NCBI GenBank assembly: GCA_035765895.1
Contig: DASTWL010000021.1
Coordinates: forward strand, 1 to 32,775
DNA from: Verrucomicrobiia bacterium
GTDB lineage: Bacteria; Verrucomicrobiota; Verrucomicrobiia; Limisphaerales; DSYF01
Direction: 5' to 3'
DNA: 32,775 bases
Shown here piece after piece: positions 25,115-32,775 of this stretch. The notes under the pieces were generated by a model that was not told where the DNA came from, did not search any database, and saw only the letters and a program-made list of their open reading frames with translations. How positions within the stretch are numbered: the first letter of the stretch is position 1; each line of letters opens with the position of its first letter. Made by a program: the position numbers and the translations under genes.

Positions 25115-25423
25115 ATGCGACATGTCCGCGTCATTCGGGCCGTTAAAGCGTGGGGCCAGCCGGTGCTGGGCCTGCTGCTGGCGTTGATGCTGCTCGTGCT
25201 GGGCGTCGGCGCGGCGGCGCACGCGGCCCGGCATGCCAATGATCCGGCGCATCACACCTGCGCCACCTGTTCGCTCGCGCACGGGAATTTTCTCGCGAAT
25301 GGCGCTGTAGGCACGATCATTGTTTCCCTGTCGGCCGGCTTGATGCTGGTTTGCCGGCGCGAATTTGTCTCCGTTTCCCTCTCCGATGTGCGGCTGGAGC
25401 ACGGCCGCGCCCCGCCGGTCTAA
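25115..25423 (+). CDS. Small His/Cys-containing membrane protein at the metal-uptake locus
   Basis: This 102-residue protein has a basic start, a membrane segment at about residues 16-36 (VLGLLLALMLLVLGVGAAAHA), a short external loop and a second hydrophobic segment at about 66-80. The loop is rich in possible metal ligands: HAARHANDPAHHTCATC then SLAHGN. It resembles small DUF2946-like proteins found near metal transport genes. A role in sensing or handling metal at the membrane is an inference from the loop and the neighbours. I chose the ATG at 25115-25117; a TTG at 25097 would add six residues. The porin-like gene follows after 110 nt that include a hairpin. Confidence 0.62.
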   Translation: MRHVRVIRAVKAWGQPVLGLLLALMLLVLGVGAAAHAARHANDPAHHTCATCSLAHGNFLANGAVGTIIVSLSAGLMLVCRREFVSVSLSDVRLEHGRAPPV

Positions 25424-25462
25424 ACGGTCCCTTCACCCTTCCGTTCGTTTTGTTTGAGCTGA

Positions 25463-25481
25463 CTCCAGCCGGTGGCTGGAG
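25463..25481 (+). promoter_or_regulatory. Perfect 8-bp hairpin upstream of the porin gene
   Basis: CTCCAGCC and GGCTGGAG pair around a GGT loop, 40 nt after one stop codon and 52 nt before the next ATG. No T-tract follows. It may be a partial terminator or leader structure that adjusts expression of the porin relative to the small gene upstream. Confidence 0.45.
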
Positions 25482-25533
25482 CCTTAACCTCAATCTCTGG
25501 ATTTAACTTTTGGACCGTTGGATTTTTACGTTT

Positions 25534-26982
25534 ATGAAAGCTTTGACCCGTTTTGGTCTGGCCTTCGCCTTGAGTGCGGTGGCCATTTCCGTGCCGGCCC
25601 AGGAAACCGGCGAGGTGCAGCAACTGCACCAGCAGTTGCAGGAGATGAAGGAGAACTTCGAGCGCGTGCAAAAGGAGCAACGCGCACAGATCGAAGCCTT
25701 GCAGAAACAATTGGATGCCCTTCAACGGCAGCAGCAGGCGGCCGTCACACCGGCCACGTCAGCCCCGCCGGCCACCGCCACAGCGGAACAGGTGCAACAA
25801 TTGCAGGACAAGGTGAATGAGGTGGTGGAAGCGCAGAAAAAGATTCTGCCGGGCGAATTCAACCCCGCCATCGGCGTCGTCGGCGAAACGATCTTCTCCT
25901 ACCACAGTCGTGGTGCCGACCAGACCGGCAGCGACCGGCCCGGCGGCTTCGATGCGTTTCAACGTTCGGTTGAATTGAATGTGTCCGGGTCGGTCGATCC
26001 GTTTGCGAAGGCCTGGGTGGTGGCGAACGCGTCGGCCGACGCGCAAAGCGGCGAGGCCAATTTCGGCATTGAAGAGGCCGCTTTGGAAACCACCTCGTTG
26101 CCGGCGAATCTGACCCTGACCGCGGGCCGGTTCTTCGGGGAATTCGGCCGGCTGGGTTACATTCACGATCACGAGCTGCCGTTCGTGAACCGGCCGCTGG
26201 CGCTGGACGAATACATCGGCGGCGAATCCCGCACGGACGGTTTGCAGCTCAACTGGCTGCCGCCGCTGAACCAGTTTGTCAGCTTGACGGTTGGGGTGGG
26301 CGATTCGTTCGGGGGCGACAGTCCGCTGGCCAATCCCGGCAACTATCGTGTCTTCAGCGAGGCCAACTTCTGGGGCCGGCTCTCGACTTACTTCGACCTG
26401 ACGCCAGACTGGCAGCTCGAAGCGGGCGTGTCGGGGCTGTGGAATCCCAACACCGACGACCGCGGTGGCGTGAATGCACTGACGGCCGCGAACGGGGATC
26501 CGATGACCGAGCACGAACGCCGGCTTGCGGGGCTCGATTTCAAGGTGAGTTACGTGCCGCTGCGCAACAATGAGTTCCGCAGTCTGACCTGGGGGACGGA
26601 ACTGCTCTACAGCGACAACCGTTATCTCGTGGACCCGGACAACAGTTTGAACCCGGCCAGCCCCGTTCCCGGTCTGACCGGCGACGAGTTCAATGCCGGC
26701 GTGGGCTCGCTGGGGTTGTATTCCTACGTGACCTACAAATGGCACCGCCAATGGAGCGGGGGATTCCTGTTCGACTGGGTGCAGGATCCGCAGAACCACG
26801 ACAACCAGGCATTTGCGTATTCGCCCTACCTTACGTGGGCGCTCAGCCATTGGAACCAGCTCCGGCTGCAATACACGCACACGGACCACAGCGCGGCGTC
26901 GGGATTGCCCGCCGATGATGCCGTGTATCTCCAATGGGCCTGGATCATTGGGGCGCATTCACATGGCTGGACCCAGCGTTAA
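25534..26982 (+). CDS. Outer-membrane porin-like protein with N-terminal coiled coil
   Basis: This 482-residue protein has a signal peptide (MKALTRFGLAFALSAVAIS, cleavage near VPAQ-E), a Gln/Glu-rich coiled coil at about residues 30-75, a Pro/Ala/Thr linker, a second short coil, and from about residue 110 a beta-barrel. The barrel is indicated by alternating strands, GEFNPAIGVVGETIFSY at its start and aromatic girdles. The closing part contains histidine-rich QYTHTDHSA and a final YLQWAWIIGAHSHGW. Similar barrels are found beside zinc ABC transporters and are thought to admit metal across the outer membrane. The ATG at 25534 starts the signal peptide. The substrate-binding protein gene begins 31 nt downstream. 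Confidence 0.78.
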   Translation: MKALTRFGLAFALSAVAISVPAQETGEVQQLHQQLQEMKENFERVQKEQRAQIEALQKQLDALQRQQQAAVTPATSAPPATATAEQVQQLQDKVNEVVEAQKKILPGEFNPAIGVVGETIFSYHSRGADQTGSDRPGGFDAFQRSVELNVSGSVDPFAKAWVVANASADAQSGEANFGIEEAALETTSLPANLTLTAGRFFGEFGRLGYIHDHELPFVNRPLALDEYIGGESRTDGLQLNWLPPLNQFVSLTVGVGDSFGGDSPLANPGNYRVFSEANFWGRLSTYFDLTPDWQLEAGVSGLWNPNTDDRGGVNALTAANGDPMTEHERRLAGLDFKVSYVPLRNNEFRSLTWGTELLYSDNRYLVDPDNSLNPASPVPGLTGDEFNAGVGSLGLYSYVTYKWHRQWSGGFLFDWVQDPQNHDNQAFAYSPYLTWALSHWNQLRLQYTHTDHSAASGLPADDAVYLQWAWIIGAHSHGWTQR

Positions 26983-27013
26983 CACCGTCAGCAACCAAAT
27001 GACTCACCTGTTT

Positions 27014-27937
27014 ATGAAAATGAAATGCCTTCGCTCGTTGGTTTGGGCCGCCGTCGCGGCCGTCACCCTGACCGGTTGGTCCGCTCAGGCCGCTCCGATT
27101 CGCATCGTCACCACGCTCACGGACCTCGCCGATTTTGCCCGCAACGTGGGTGGCGATCATGTCGAGGTCTTCAGTCTCGCCACCGGCATCGAGGACACCC
27201 ATGGCGTGCCGATGAAGCCCAGCTTCCTGCCGCGGCTGAATCGTGCCGATTTGCTGCTGCTCATCGGCTTTGGCTGCGAGCACGCCTTCCTGCCGGCGTT
27301 GATCGAGGCCAGCAAGAATCCGCGGATCGAATACGGCCATCCGGGCTATGTGGATTGCTCCCAGGGCATCGATCCGGTGGGCGTGCCCAAATCCACCGAT
27401 CATTCGCAGGGGGACGTGCATCCCTATGGCAATCCCCATTACCTGCTGGATCCCGTGCTGGCGCGAACGGCCGTCAGCAACATCTGCGCGGCGCTGGTGC
27501 AAAATTTTCCGCAGTATGCGGCGGATTTCACCCGCAATCGCGATGCGTATCTGGCGCAGCTTGATGCCAAAATCGCCGCGTGGGAGCAGGCGGCGGCGGT
27601 GCTCAAAGGAGTGAAGTTCGTCTCCTACCACGAGCATTGGCCTTATTTCGCCAAACGGTTTGGCCTGGACTACATCGGGACGATTGAATTGAAGCCCGGC
27701 ATCGACCCCACGCCCCGGCATATCGAAGAACTGGTCAACGAGATGAAGGCCCAGCACGTGCCGATTGTGGTCCGCGAGCCGCAGTTCCCGGAGAAGGTGC
27801 CGGCGCTCATCGCCAAGCAGACCGGCGCGACACTGGTCAAGCTGCCCATCATGCCCGGCGGAGTGCCGCACACGGGCACCTACATTGAAATGATGGACTA
27901 CCTCATCCGCACGATGGTGGGGGCCGTCGCCAAATAA
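27014..27937 (+). CDS. znuA: Metal ABC transporter substrate-binding protein (ZnuA/TroA type)
   Basis: This 307-residue periplasmic binding protein has a signal peptide (cleavage after SAQA, residue 26) and the cluster A-I fold that binds Zn or Mn. Likely ligands are His63 (EDTHGVP), His142 (GNPHYLLDP) and His206/His208 (SYHEHWPYF), with an acidic residue in the C-terminal lobe. There is no long His/Asp loop of the ZnuA kind, although a short HSQGDVHPYG segment precedes His142. I chose the ATG at 27014 (MKMKCLRSLVW), which begins the signal peptide; ATGs at 26999 and 27020 are possible. It sits between the porin and the ATPase and is the periplasmic carrier of the system. Zinc is the likelier metal by family; manganese or iron cannot be excluded. 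Confidence 0.9.
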   Translation: MKMKCLRSLVWAAVAAVTLTGWSAQAAPIRIVTTLTDLADFARNVGGDHVEVFSLATGIEDTHGVPMKPSFLPRLNRADLLLLIGFGCEHAFLPALIEASKNPRIEYGHPGYVDCSQGIDPVGVPKSTDHSQGDVHPYGNPHYLLDPVLARTAVSNICAALVQNFPQYAADFTRNRDAYLAQLDAKIAAWEQAAAVLKGVKFVSYHEHWPYFAKRFGLDYIGTIELKPGIDPTPRHIEELVNEMKAQHVPIVVREPQFPEKVPALIAKQTGATLVKLPIMPGGVPHTGTYIEMMDYLIRTMVGAVAK

Positions 27938-27987
27938 ATCCTGCGGCCCGCCGGTGTTCCTGACGTCGGCGGGCCGCGTTGCACACC

Positions 27988-28704
27988 ATGAACGACGCTT
28001 TCATTTCCTTCGACCGCCTGGCGATTGGTTACCACAACGTGCCGGTGTTGTCAGACATCACACTCCGCATCGCGCGCGGCAGTTTCACGGCCCTGTTGGG
28101 GGCCAACGGTTCGGGCAAATCCACCTTGCTGAAAACGCTGCTCGGATTGCAGCCCCCGGTGGCGGGGCAATTTCACGTGCAGGGCGCCAATGGAAAACCG
28201 GTGGTGTTCGGCTACGTGCCGCAAACGATCCAGTTTGATCCGTTGTATCTGCTCACCGGCTTCGAGGTGGCGCTCATGGGCGTGTATCAGCGCGTCCGGC
28301 CCGGGCGGTTTGTGCCGCGGGAAGAGCGGACGTTCGTGCATGAGTGCCTGGCTGCCACGGGCGCGGACGGCTTCGCGCGCCAGCGGTTCAGCGATCTTTC
28401 CGGCGGTCAGAAGCAGCGGGTGCTGATCGCCCGCGCCCTGGCCACGCGGCCGGACGCGCTGGTTCTGGACGAACCCACCGCCGGCGTGGACACGGCCGCC
28501 ACGCACGCGCTGCTGGAGTTCATCTCCCAGATTCACCGGGAACAAAAACTGACCATTCTGCTCGTGACGCACGACCTGCCGCTGGTGCGCCGCCACGCGC
28601 AGCAGGTGATCTGGTTGCACGAGGGGAAAGTCCTGAATGGAACTGCGGCGGAGTTGCTTTCCCCCGAACACCTCGCGGAAATGCTGGAAATGGAGATCAG
28701 TTGA
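27988..28704 (+). CDS. znuC: Metal ABC transporter ATPase (ZnuC type)
   Basis: This 238-residue ABC ATPase has Walker A GANGSGKST at residues 38-46, signature LSGGQKQR at 137-144, Walker B LVLDEPTAGVD from 158, and the H-loop LLVTHDLPLV. It powers import through the permease encoded 2 nt downstream, so the two are translationally linked. The start ATG at 27988 fits the family N-terminus; a TTG three codons earlier is less likely. The 50-nt gap from the binding protein gene contains no terminator-like hairpin, in keeping with a single operon. Confidence 0.93.
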   Translation: MNDAFISFDRLAIGYHNVPVLSDITLRIARGSFTALLGANGSGKSTLLKTLLGLQPPVAGQFHVQGANGKPVVFGYVPQTIQFDPLYLLTGFEVALMGVYQRVRPGRFVPREERTFVHECLAATGADGFARQRFSDLSGGQKQRVLIARALATRPDALVLDEPTAGVDTAATHALLEFISQIHREQKLTILLVTHDLPLVRRHAQQVIWLHEGKVLNGTAAELLSPEHLAEMLEMEIS

Positions 28705-28706
28705 TT

Positions 28707-29600
28707 ATGGAAACGCTGCACCAAATTCTTTCGCCGGACTTCCTCCTGCGCAACTCGGTTTACACGAGCGTGCTGATCGGTTTTGCCTGTCCGCTGGTCG
28801 GGGTGTTTCTCGTCCTGCGCCGGCTGGTGTTCATGGGCGTGGCGCTGCCGCAGGTTTCCTCGACCGGCGTGGCGGTGGCGCTTTCGATCCCCATGTGGCT
28901 GGGGGTTCTGCCTGGCAGTCACAGCGCGCATGAAGAACACGTGCTCGCCTTTGCGGGCGCCACGATTTTTTCGCTCGTCGCGATTCTGTGGCTGGCCTTT
29001 TTGGAACGGCGCGGGCGCGGGCTGCCCGAGGGCCGGCTGGGAACGACGTATGTCGTCGCCGCGGCAATGAGCATTTTGCTGCTGTCCAAGAACCGTTACG
29101 CGGAGGTGGGCTGGCTCGATTTGATGAAGGGCGAAATCATCACGGTGGACAACTTCGATCTCGCCTTTACCGCCGGGTCGCTGGCCACGGTGCTGCTCGT
29201 GTTGGGGCTGTTTTACAAGGAACTGCTGCTTGTTTCGTTTGACCGCGTCATGGCCGCGACGCTGGGGCGGAACGTGGTGTTCTGGGATGCGCTCCTTTAT
29301 CTGCTGATCGGATTGACCGTCTCGATGGCGGTCTTGAGCGTGGGGCCGCTGATTTCCTTTGGCTTTCTCCTGATTCCGGCGCTGACCGCGCATTTGTTCG
29401 CCCGCAACATGCGCCAATTCACCATCCTGGCCTCGCTGCTGGGCGGCGTGGTTTCGTTTGTTGGCTTCTGGCTGGCCTACCAATGGGACTGGCCGATTGG
29501 TCCGACGGACGTGGTCCTGCTCGGCGGCGTGTATGCCATGGCGTTTCTGCTCCGGTCCATCGTCCGCTGGAGCGGTTCCAAACGGGCGGCCGCGGCGTGA
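28707..29600 (+). CDS. znuB: Metal ABC transporter permease (ZnuB type)
   Basis: This 297-residue protein has eight or nine membrane segments and belongs to the ABC-3 permease family. Family marks are the N-terminal LVGVFLVLRRLVFMGVALPQ, in which the Leu-Arg-Arg and the later Gly-x-Ala match the consensus, the coupling segment SFDRVMAATLGRN, and SVGPLISFGFLLIPALTAHL. It forms the inner-membrane channel of the metal importer. Its ATG lies 2 nt after the ATPase stop. The long loop GSHSAHEEHV between segments 2 and 3 has three histidines, which may help pass the metal. This is the last gene of the locus; a candidate terminator follows at 29676. Confidence 0.92.
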   Translation: METLHQILSPDFLLRNSVYTSVLIGFACPLVGVFLVLRRLVFMGVALPQVSSTGVAVALSIPMWLGVLPGSHSAHEEHVLAFAGATIFSLVAILWLAFLERRGRGLPEGRLGTTYVVAAAMSILLLSKNRYAEVGWLDLMKGEIITVDNFDLAFTAGSLATVLLVLGLFYKELLLVSFDRVMAATLGRNVVFWDALLYLLIGLTVSMAVLSVGPLISFGFLLIPALTAHLFARNMRQFTILASLLGGVVSFVGFWLAYQWDWPIGPTDVVLLGGVYAMAFLLRSIVRWSGSKRAAAA

Positions 29601-29675
29601 ATTTTTGCGGCCGCAACCGGGGCGCGGCGGCGGGGCGGATTCGTCCAGGTGATGCTGTTCAGCGATGCGGCTAAT

Positions 29676-29697
29676 CGGCCCATAAAATGGGCCGTTT
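29676..29697 (+). terminator. Candidate terminator after the metal-uptake operon
   Basis: CGGCCCAT and ATGGGCCG (29676-29683, 29687-29694) form a perfect 8-bp stem with an AAA loop, followed by only TTT. It lies 75 nt after the znuB stop and 166 nt before atpB, which suits the end of one operon, but the T-tract is weak. Confidence 0.55.
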
Positions 29698-29863
29698 CCA
29701 CCGGTCCGTGGTTGTTTTGGTGGAGGCAAAAAATCTCCAAAAACTGCTTGAGCAACCGGGCGGCGTTGGGCATTCTCCGCGCCTCCAACCTTCCCGGTTG
29801 GTTTCTTGTTGCACTGATTCAGAAGGGCGTGAAGTTGCCCGGACACAGCTTTGATTTGTCGCA

Positions 29864-30808
29864 ATGCGCTTGCTGAAGTTATTGATGGTGGTGGCCGTTC
29901 TCGCCGTGGCTCTCCCTTCGGGTTGGGGAGCCGAGGGCGAGGCCGTGGTTGCGCCGGTGGCAACGGCGGAGGCCGCGGCCGCAGTGACGGAGACGGCGCC
30001 CGCGGCGGCGGAACATCACGGCTTGCCGCAAAAGGCGGTCATCGTCGGTCACGTGTTTGGCCTGCCCATCAGCAATTCCATGGTGGTCACCTGGATTGTG
30101 GCGGCGGCGCTGATTCTGTTTGCGCGCATCGCCACGCGCAAAATGCAGGCGGTCCCGAGCGGCGCGCAGAACTTCTGGGAATGGCTGGTCGAGTCCCTCT
30201 ACGAATTCCTTGAAGGCATCATCGGACACGATCTCGCCAGGAAGACCTTCTGGTTCTTCGCCACGATCTTCATCTTCATTCTGTTCACGAACTGGTTTGG
30301 ATTGATTCCCGGCGTGGGCACCATCGGCTGGGGGGTGCAAGGCGAGCACGGCTTTGAAATGGTCAGCCCGCTGCTGCGCGGCGGCAACGCCGACCTGAAC
30401 ATGACCCTGGCCATGTCCATGGTGTTTTTCTTCTTCTGGACCGTCTGGGCTTTTCAGGCCAATGGCGCCAAGGGCTTCTTCCTGCACCTCTTCGGGGTGA
30501 AGGGTGATTCCACCGGGCTCCTCAAGCTGCTGCTCGTGGTGATTTTCTTCCTCGTCGGTTTCCTGGAAGTGTTCTCGATTTTGTTCCGGCCGGTTTCGCT
30601 GAGCTTCCGTCTTTACGGCAACATTTTTGCCGGTGAAAACATGCTGGAAGCCATGGCCAAGCTGGTGCCGACGCTGAGCTGGCTGCTGCCGGTGCCGTTT
30701 TATTTCATGGAGTTGCTCGTGGGGCTGGTGCAGGCGCTCGTGTTCATGCTGCTGACGGCGGTGTTCACGATGCTGATCTGCATGCACGAAGAGGGGGAGC
30801 ATCATTAA
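29864..30808 (+). CDS. atpB: F1Fo ATP synthase subunit a
   Basis: This 314-residue protein is the static half of the Fo proton channel. The essential arginine is Arg249 in SLSFRLYGNIFAGE, and FTNWFGLIPG (141-150) is the conserved second-helix segment. The first 23 residues look like a signal peptide (LLMVVAVLAVALPSGWGAEG) followed by an Ala/Glu-rich stretch, an N-terminal extension seen in several bacterial a subunits of this phylum and others. Five or six membrane helices follow. The ATG at 29864 has no clear Shine-Dalgarno. No atpI gene is present upstream: the 263 nt before the start hold no credible gene. atpE follows after 79 nt. Confidence 0.95.
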   Translation: MRLLKLLMVVAVLAVALPSGWGAEGEAVVAPVATAEAAAAVTETAPAAAEHHGLPQKAVIVGHVFGLPISNSMVVTWIVAAALILFARIATRKMQAVPSGAQNFWEWLVESLYEFLEGIIGHDLARKTFWFFATIFIFILFTNWFGLIPGVGTIGWGVQGEHGFEMVSPLLRGGNADLNMTLAMSMVFFFFWTVWAFQANGAKGFFLHLFGVKGDSTGLLKLLLVVIFFLVGFLEVFSILFRPVSLSFRLYGNIFAGENMLEAMAKLVPTLSWLLPVPFYFMELLVGLVQALVFMLLTAVFTMLICMHEEGEHH

Positions 30809-30887
30809 GCTTTAACACTTTTCAACGGTTTGACCGTGTTCAATCGCGGGAGCCGCTGAGAAAAACGCAAGACAAAAGGACAAACGT

Positions 30888-31109
30888 ATGACAATGCCCC
30901 TGTTGGCAGAAATGAGCGGCAACCTGCACGTCGGTCTGGCGGCGCTGGGTGCGGCGCTCGGTGTAGGATTCATCGGCATGAAAGCCTCTGAGGCCGTGGG
31001 TCGCAACCCCGGCGCTTCGACCAAGATCCTGGTTCAATCCATCTTGGCCATCGCGTTCGCGGAAGCGATCGTGTTCTATGCCCTGTTCCTCGTGAAGCAA
31101 GGCGGTTAA
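30888..31109 (+). CDS. atpE: F1Fo ATP synthase subunit c
   Basis: This 73-residue hairpin protein forms the rotating ring. It has two membrane helices, the polar loop at GRNPGAS (38-44), and the ion-carrying Glu59 in AFAEAIVFY. The residue after the glutamate is Ala, where sodium-binding rings have Ser or Thr, so proton coupling is the likelier reading. AAGGA at 30876-30880, 7 nt before the ATG, is a strong Shine-Dalgarno. That fits the high copy number needed for the c subunit. atpF follows after 57 nt. Confidence 0.96.
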   Translation: MTMPLLAEMSGNLHVGLAALGAALGVGFIGMKASEAVGRNPGASTKILVQSILAIAFAEAIVFYALFLVKQGG

Positions 31110-31166
31110 CACGTCGGGCGCAGGGCCGTCACAGCCCTGCGCCCTGTCATTCATCGCAGATTTGTC

Positions 31167-31718
31167 ATGAACCAACTATTCTTTCTGGCGAGCATTGGCG
31201 GCGACTTGGCGCAAACGGCCCGGGAAACCGGCGAGCGTTTCGGGGTCGAGAAGTCGCTGTTCATCGCGCAGGTGATCAGCTTCCTGATTGTTGCGGGCCT
31301 GCTCTACAAATTTGCCTACAAGCCGATTCTGAACGTCCTGGAAGAGCGCAAGCAGAAGATCGCCGAGAGCCTCGCCAACGCCGAGAAGATCAAGGCGGAG
31401 CTTGCCAGCGCGCAGGTCAAGGCGCAGGAAATTCTGGGCCAGGCCGGCCAGCAGGCGAACAAGATCATTGAAGAGGCGCGCACGGCGGGTTCGCGGGAAA
31501 TTGAAAAGGCCAGCCAGCAGGCCATCGCCACCGCGAATCAAATCATCGCGAAGGCCAGGGAAGCCAACGAGGCCGAGCTCGCCCGCATGAAGGCGGAATT
31601 GCAGCGTGAAGTCGCCCGTCTGGTGGTGCAAACTTCGGCGCGGGTCACCGGCAACATTCTCACCAGCGATCAGCAGTCACGCCTCGCGGAGGATGCGGCC
31701 AAACAGCTGGCCGCCTGA
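31167..31718 (+). CDS. atpF: F1Fo ATP synthase subunit b
   Basis: This 183-residue protein has one membrane helix at about residues 31-49 (SLFIAQVISFLIVAGLLYKF) and then the conserved YKPILNVLEERKQKI, followed by a long charged helix rich in Ala, Glu and Lys that makes the peripheral stalk. The 30-residue segment before the membrane helix is longer than in the E. coli protein. Length and helix register otherwise match the family. One b gene is present, so the stalk is probably a homodimer unless a second b-type gene lies outside the window. Confidence 0.95.
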   Translation: MNQLFFLASIGGDLAQTARETGERFGVEKSLFIAQVISFLIVAGLLYKFAYKPILNVLEERKQKIAESLANAEKIKAELASAQVKAQEILGQAGQQANKIIEEARTAGSREIEKASQQAIATANQIIAKAREANEAELARMKAELQREVARLVVQTSARVTGNILTSDQQSRLAEDAAKQLAA

Positions 31719-31744
31719 GATTCGCTTTCCGAGCTCCCCCACGA

Positions 31745-32137
31745 ATGAAGATCAGCAAACAATCCCGGCGCGAAGGCAAGTTGTTGTTCAACGCCTGCCG
31801 CCTCAATGGCGTCCTTGATGAAGGCAGGGTGCGCCAGGCCTTGGCCGAAGTGGTGGCGCGCAAGCCGCGCGGTTACGTGGCGACGCTGCATCATTTTCAC
31901 CGGCTGGTGAAACTGGACCTGGCGCGGCGCACGGCCGTCGTGGAGAGCGCCGCTCCCCTGGCGGCGTCCATTCAGGACAGCGTGCGGTCGCACCTGACCA
32001 GCCGCCACGGTGCGGGGCTCGATCTTTCGTTCAAGGTGAATCCGGGGGTGATCGGCGGCCTGAAGGTCCGCGTGGGCAGCGATATTTATGATGGCACCGT
32101 GGCCGGGCGCCTGGCCGCGTTGGAAGCAAGTTTATAA
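31745..32137 (+). CDS. atpH: F1Fo ATP synthase subunit delta, short form
   Basis: This 130-residue protein sits at the delta position and has the C-terminal delta pattern: [16 protein letters not shown], then [18 protein letters not shown] and [12 protein letters not shown]. Delta connects the peripheral stalk to the top of F1. Typical bacterial delta subunits are about 175-180 residues; here the N-terminal helical domain is reduced to roughly half. The frame is intact, with an ATG at 31745, and no upstream extension has delta-like sequence, so the shortness appears real. It lies 26 nt after atpF and 38 nt before atpA. Confidence 0.9.
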   Translation: MKISKQSRREGKLLFNACRLNGVLDEGRVRQALAEVVARKPRGYVATLHHFHRLVKLDLARRTAVVESAAPLAASIQDSVRSHLTSRHGAGLDLSFKVNPGVIGGLKVRVGSDIYDGTVAGRLAALEASL

Positions 32138-32175
32138 GCAGCAGGCAGAACAGAATTCAGCAACGATTTTTTCCG

Positions 32176-32775
32176 ATGAGCAACATTCTCCAGGAAATTG
32201 AAGCCCAGATCGCCGGCGTAAAAGCGTCGGTCCAGAAACAAAACGTCGGCATCGTCCGCGAAATCTCCGACGGCGTCGCCAAGATCGAAGGTCTCACCGA
32301 TGCGATGCTCAACGAGATGCTCGATTTCGGCAACGGCGTCATCGGGCTGGCGCTGAACCTCGAAGAAACCGAGGTGGGCGCGATCATTCTCGGCGATTAC
32401 CTCGGCATCAAGGAAGGCGCCGAGGTCAAGACGACCGGCAAGCTGCTCTCCGTTCCCGTGGGCAAGGGCCTGCTGGGCCGCGTGGTGGACACGCTGGGCC
32501 GTCCGGTGGACGGCAAGGGGCCGATCCAGGCCGACAAGTTTTATCCGGTGGAAAAGATTGCGCCCGGCATCGTGAAGCGCAAATCCGTCAGCCAGCCGGT
32601 GCAGACCGGCATCATGGCGATTGACGCGATGATCCCGATCGGCCGCGGCCAGCGTGAGCTCATCATCGGCGACCGTTCGACGGGCAAGACCACCATCGGG
32701 GTGGACACGATGATCAACCAGGCCCGCATCAACAAGGTGGGCCGCGCCTCGGGTGACAAGGATTTCCGCCCCGTT
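32176..32775 (+). CDS. atpA: F1Fo ATP synthase subunit alpha, N-terminal 200 residues (runs off window end)
   Basis: The visible part has the N-terminal beta-barrel domain (residues about 25-95, [17 protein letters not shown]) and the start of the nucleotide-binding domain. The P-loop GDRSTGKT is at 165-172, where alpha subunits more commonly have GDRQTGKT, so Gln is Ser here. The preceding [11 protein letters not shown] and [14 protein letters not shown] match the family. Alpha binds a non-catalytic nucleotide and alternates with beta in the F1 hexamer. The remaining about 300 residues and atpG, D and C presumably follow outside the window. Confidence 0.96.
   Translation, partial: MSNILQEIEAQIAGVKASVQKQNVGIVREISDGVAKIEGLTDAMLNEMLDFGNGVIGLALNLEETEVGAIILGDYLGIKEGAEVKTTGKLLSVPVGKGLLGRVVDTLGRPVDGKGPIQADKFYPVEKIAPGIVKRKSVSQPVQTGIMAIDAMIPIGRGQRELIIGDRSTGKTTIGVDTMINQARINKVGRASGDKDFRPV

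Noticed and set aside
29649-29876. 75-residue plus-strand open frame before atpB, considered as a possible atpI
   Set aside because: It lacks two clear membrane helices and the AtpI pattern, contains a terminator-like hairpin, and overlaps the atpB start.

Overview
The window is GC-rich chromosomal DNA that most resembles a member of the Verrucomicrobiota, probably near the Pedosphaera/Limisphaerales group. Supporting features are two H-X9-DG pseudopilin-like proteins, secreted proteins ending in a W-x-P-L ... F-Y-R-A type module, a GldA/F/G-type ABC cluster with DUF4340 and AsmA-like partners, and a DUF2851 protein. This placement is an inference from protein style; there is no rRNA gene in the window.

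Layout. 1-2948 (minus): comEC followed by the 5' part of a MoxR AAA+ ATPase. 3361-5550 (plus): a small membrane-anchored protein and two pseudopilin-like proteins. 5571-15058 (minus): a long co-directional cluster running from an HtrA-type protease through an ABC ATPase, ABC-2 permease, GldG-like protein and DUF4340 protein to a 1000-residue AsmA-like protein; the last five genes overlap or nearly touch. 15159-16631 (plus): DUF2851. 16632-18676: an accessory strip with the 3' remnant of an IS1182-like transposase, two small membrane-protein genes each followed by an imperfect attC-like palindrome, and a diverged 120-bp repeat. 18677-20112 (minus): a transglutaminase-like plus HetC/phospholipase-C-like gene broken by a one-base frameshift. 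20134-21526: remnants of type I restriction-modification genes (hsdR and hsdM ends with their middles missing), interleaved with a family of about 95-nt palindromic elements built on a 9-nt period and with an intact GxxExxY (PDDEXK-like) gene. 21838-24809 (minus): two secreted proteins, one ending at a clear intrinsic terminator and the other an endonuclease/exonuclease/phosphatase-fold protein. 25115-29600 (plus): a metal (probably zinc) uptake locus: small His/Cys membrane protein, outer-membrane porin-like protein, substrate-binding protein, ATPase, permease. 29864-32775 (plus): the start of the F1Fo ATP synthase operon, atpB-E-F-H-A, with atpA cut by the window end.

How it fits together. 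Most of the window is housekeeping or envelope biology. The metal locus offers a full path from outer-membrane pore through periplasmic binding protein to ABC importer. The Gld-type ABC cluster with HtrA and the AsmA-like protein points to envelope export or lipid handling. The most unusual part is 17.3-21.5 kb, where three kinds of genome-plasticity signal sit side by side: cassette-like attC sites, collapsed restriction genes, and palindromic repeats that hug a nuclease-like gene and even supply its stop codon.
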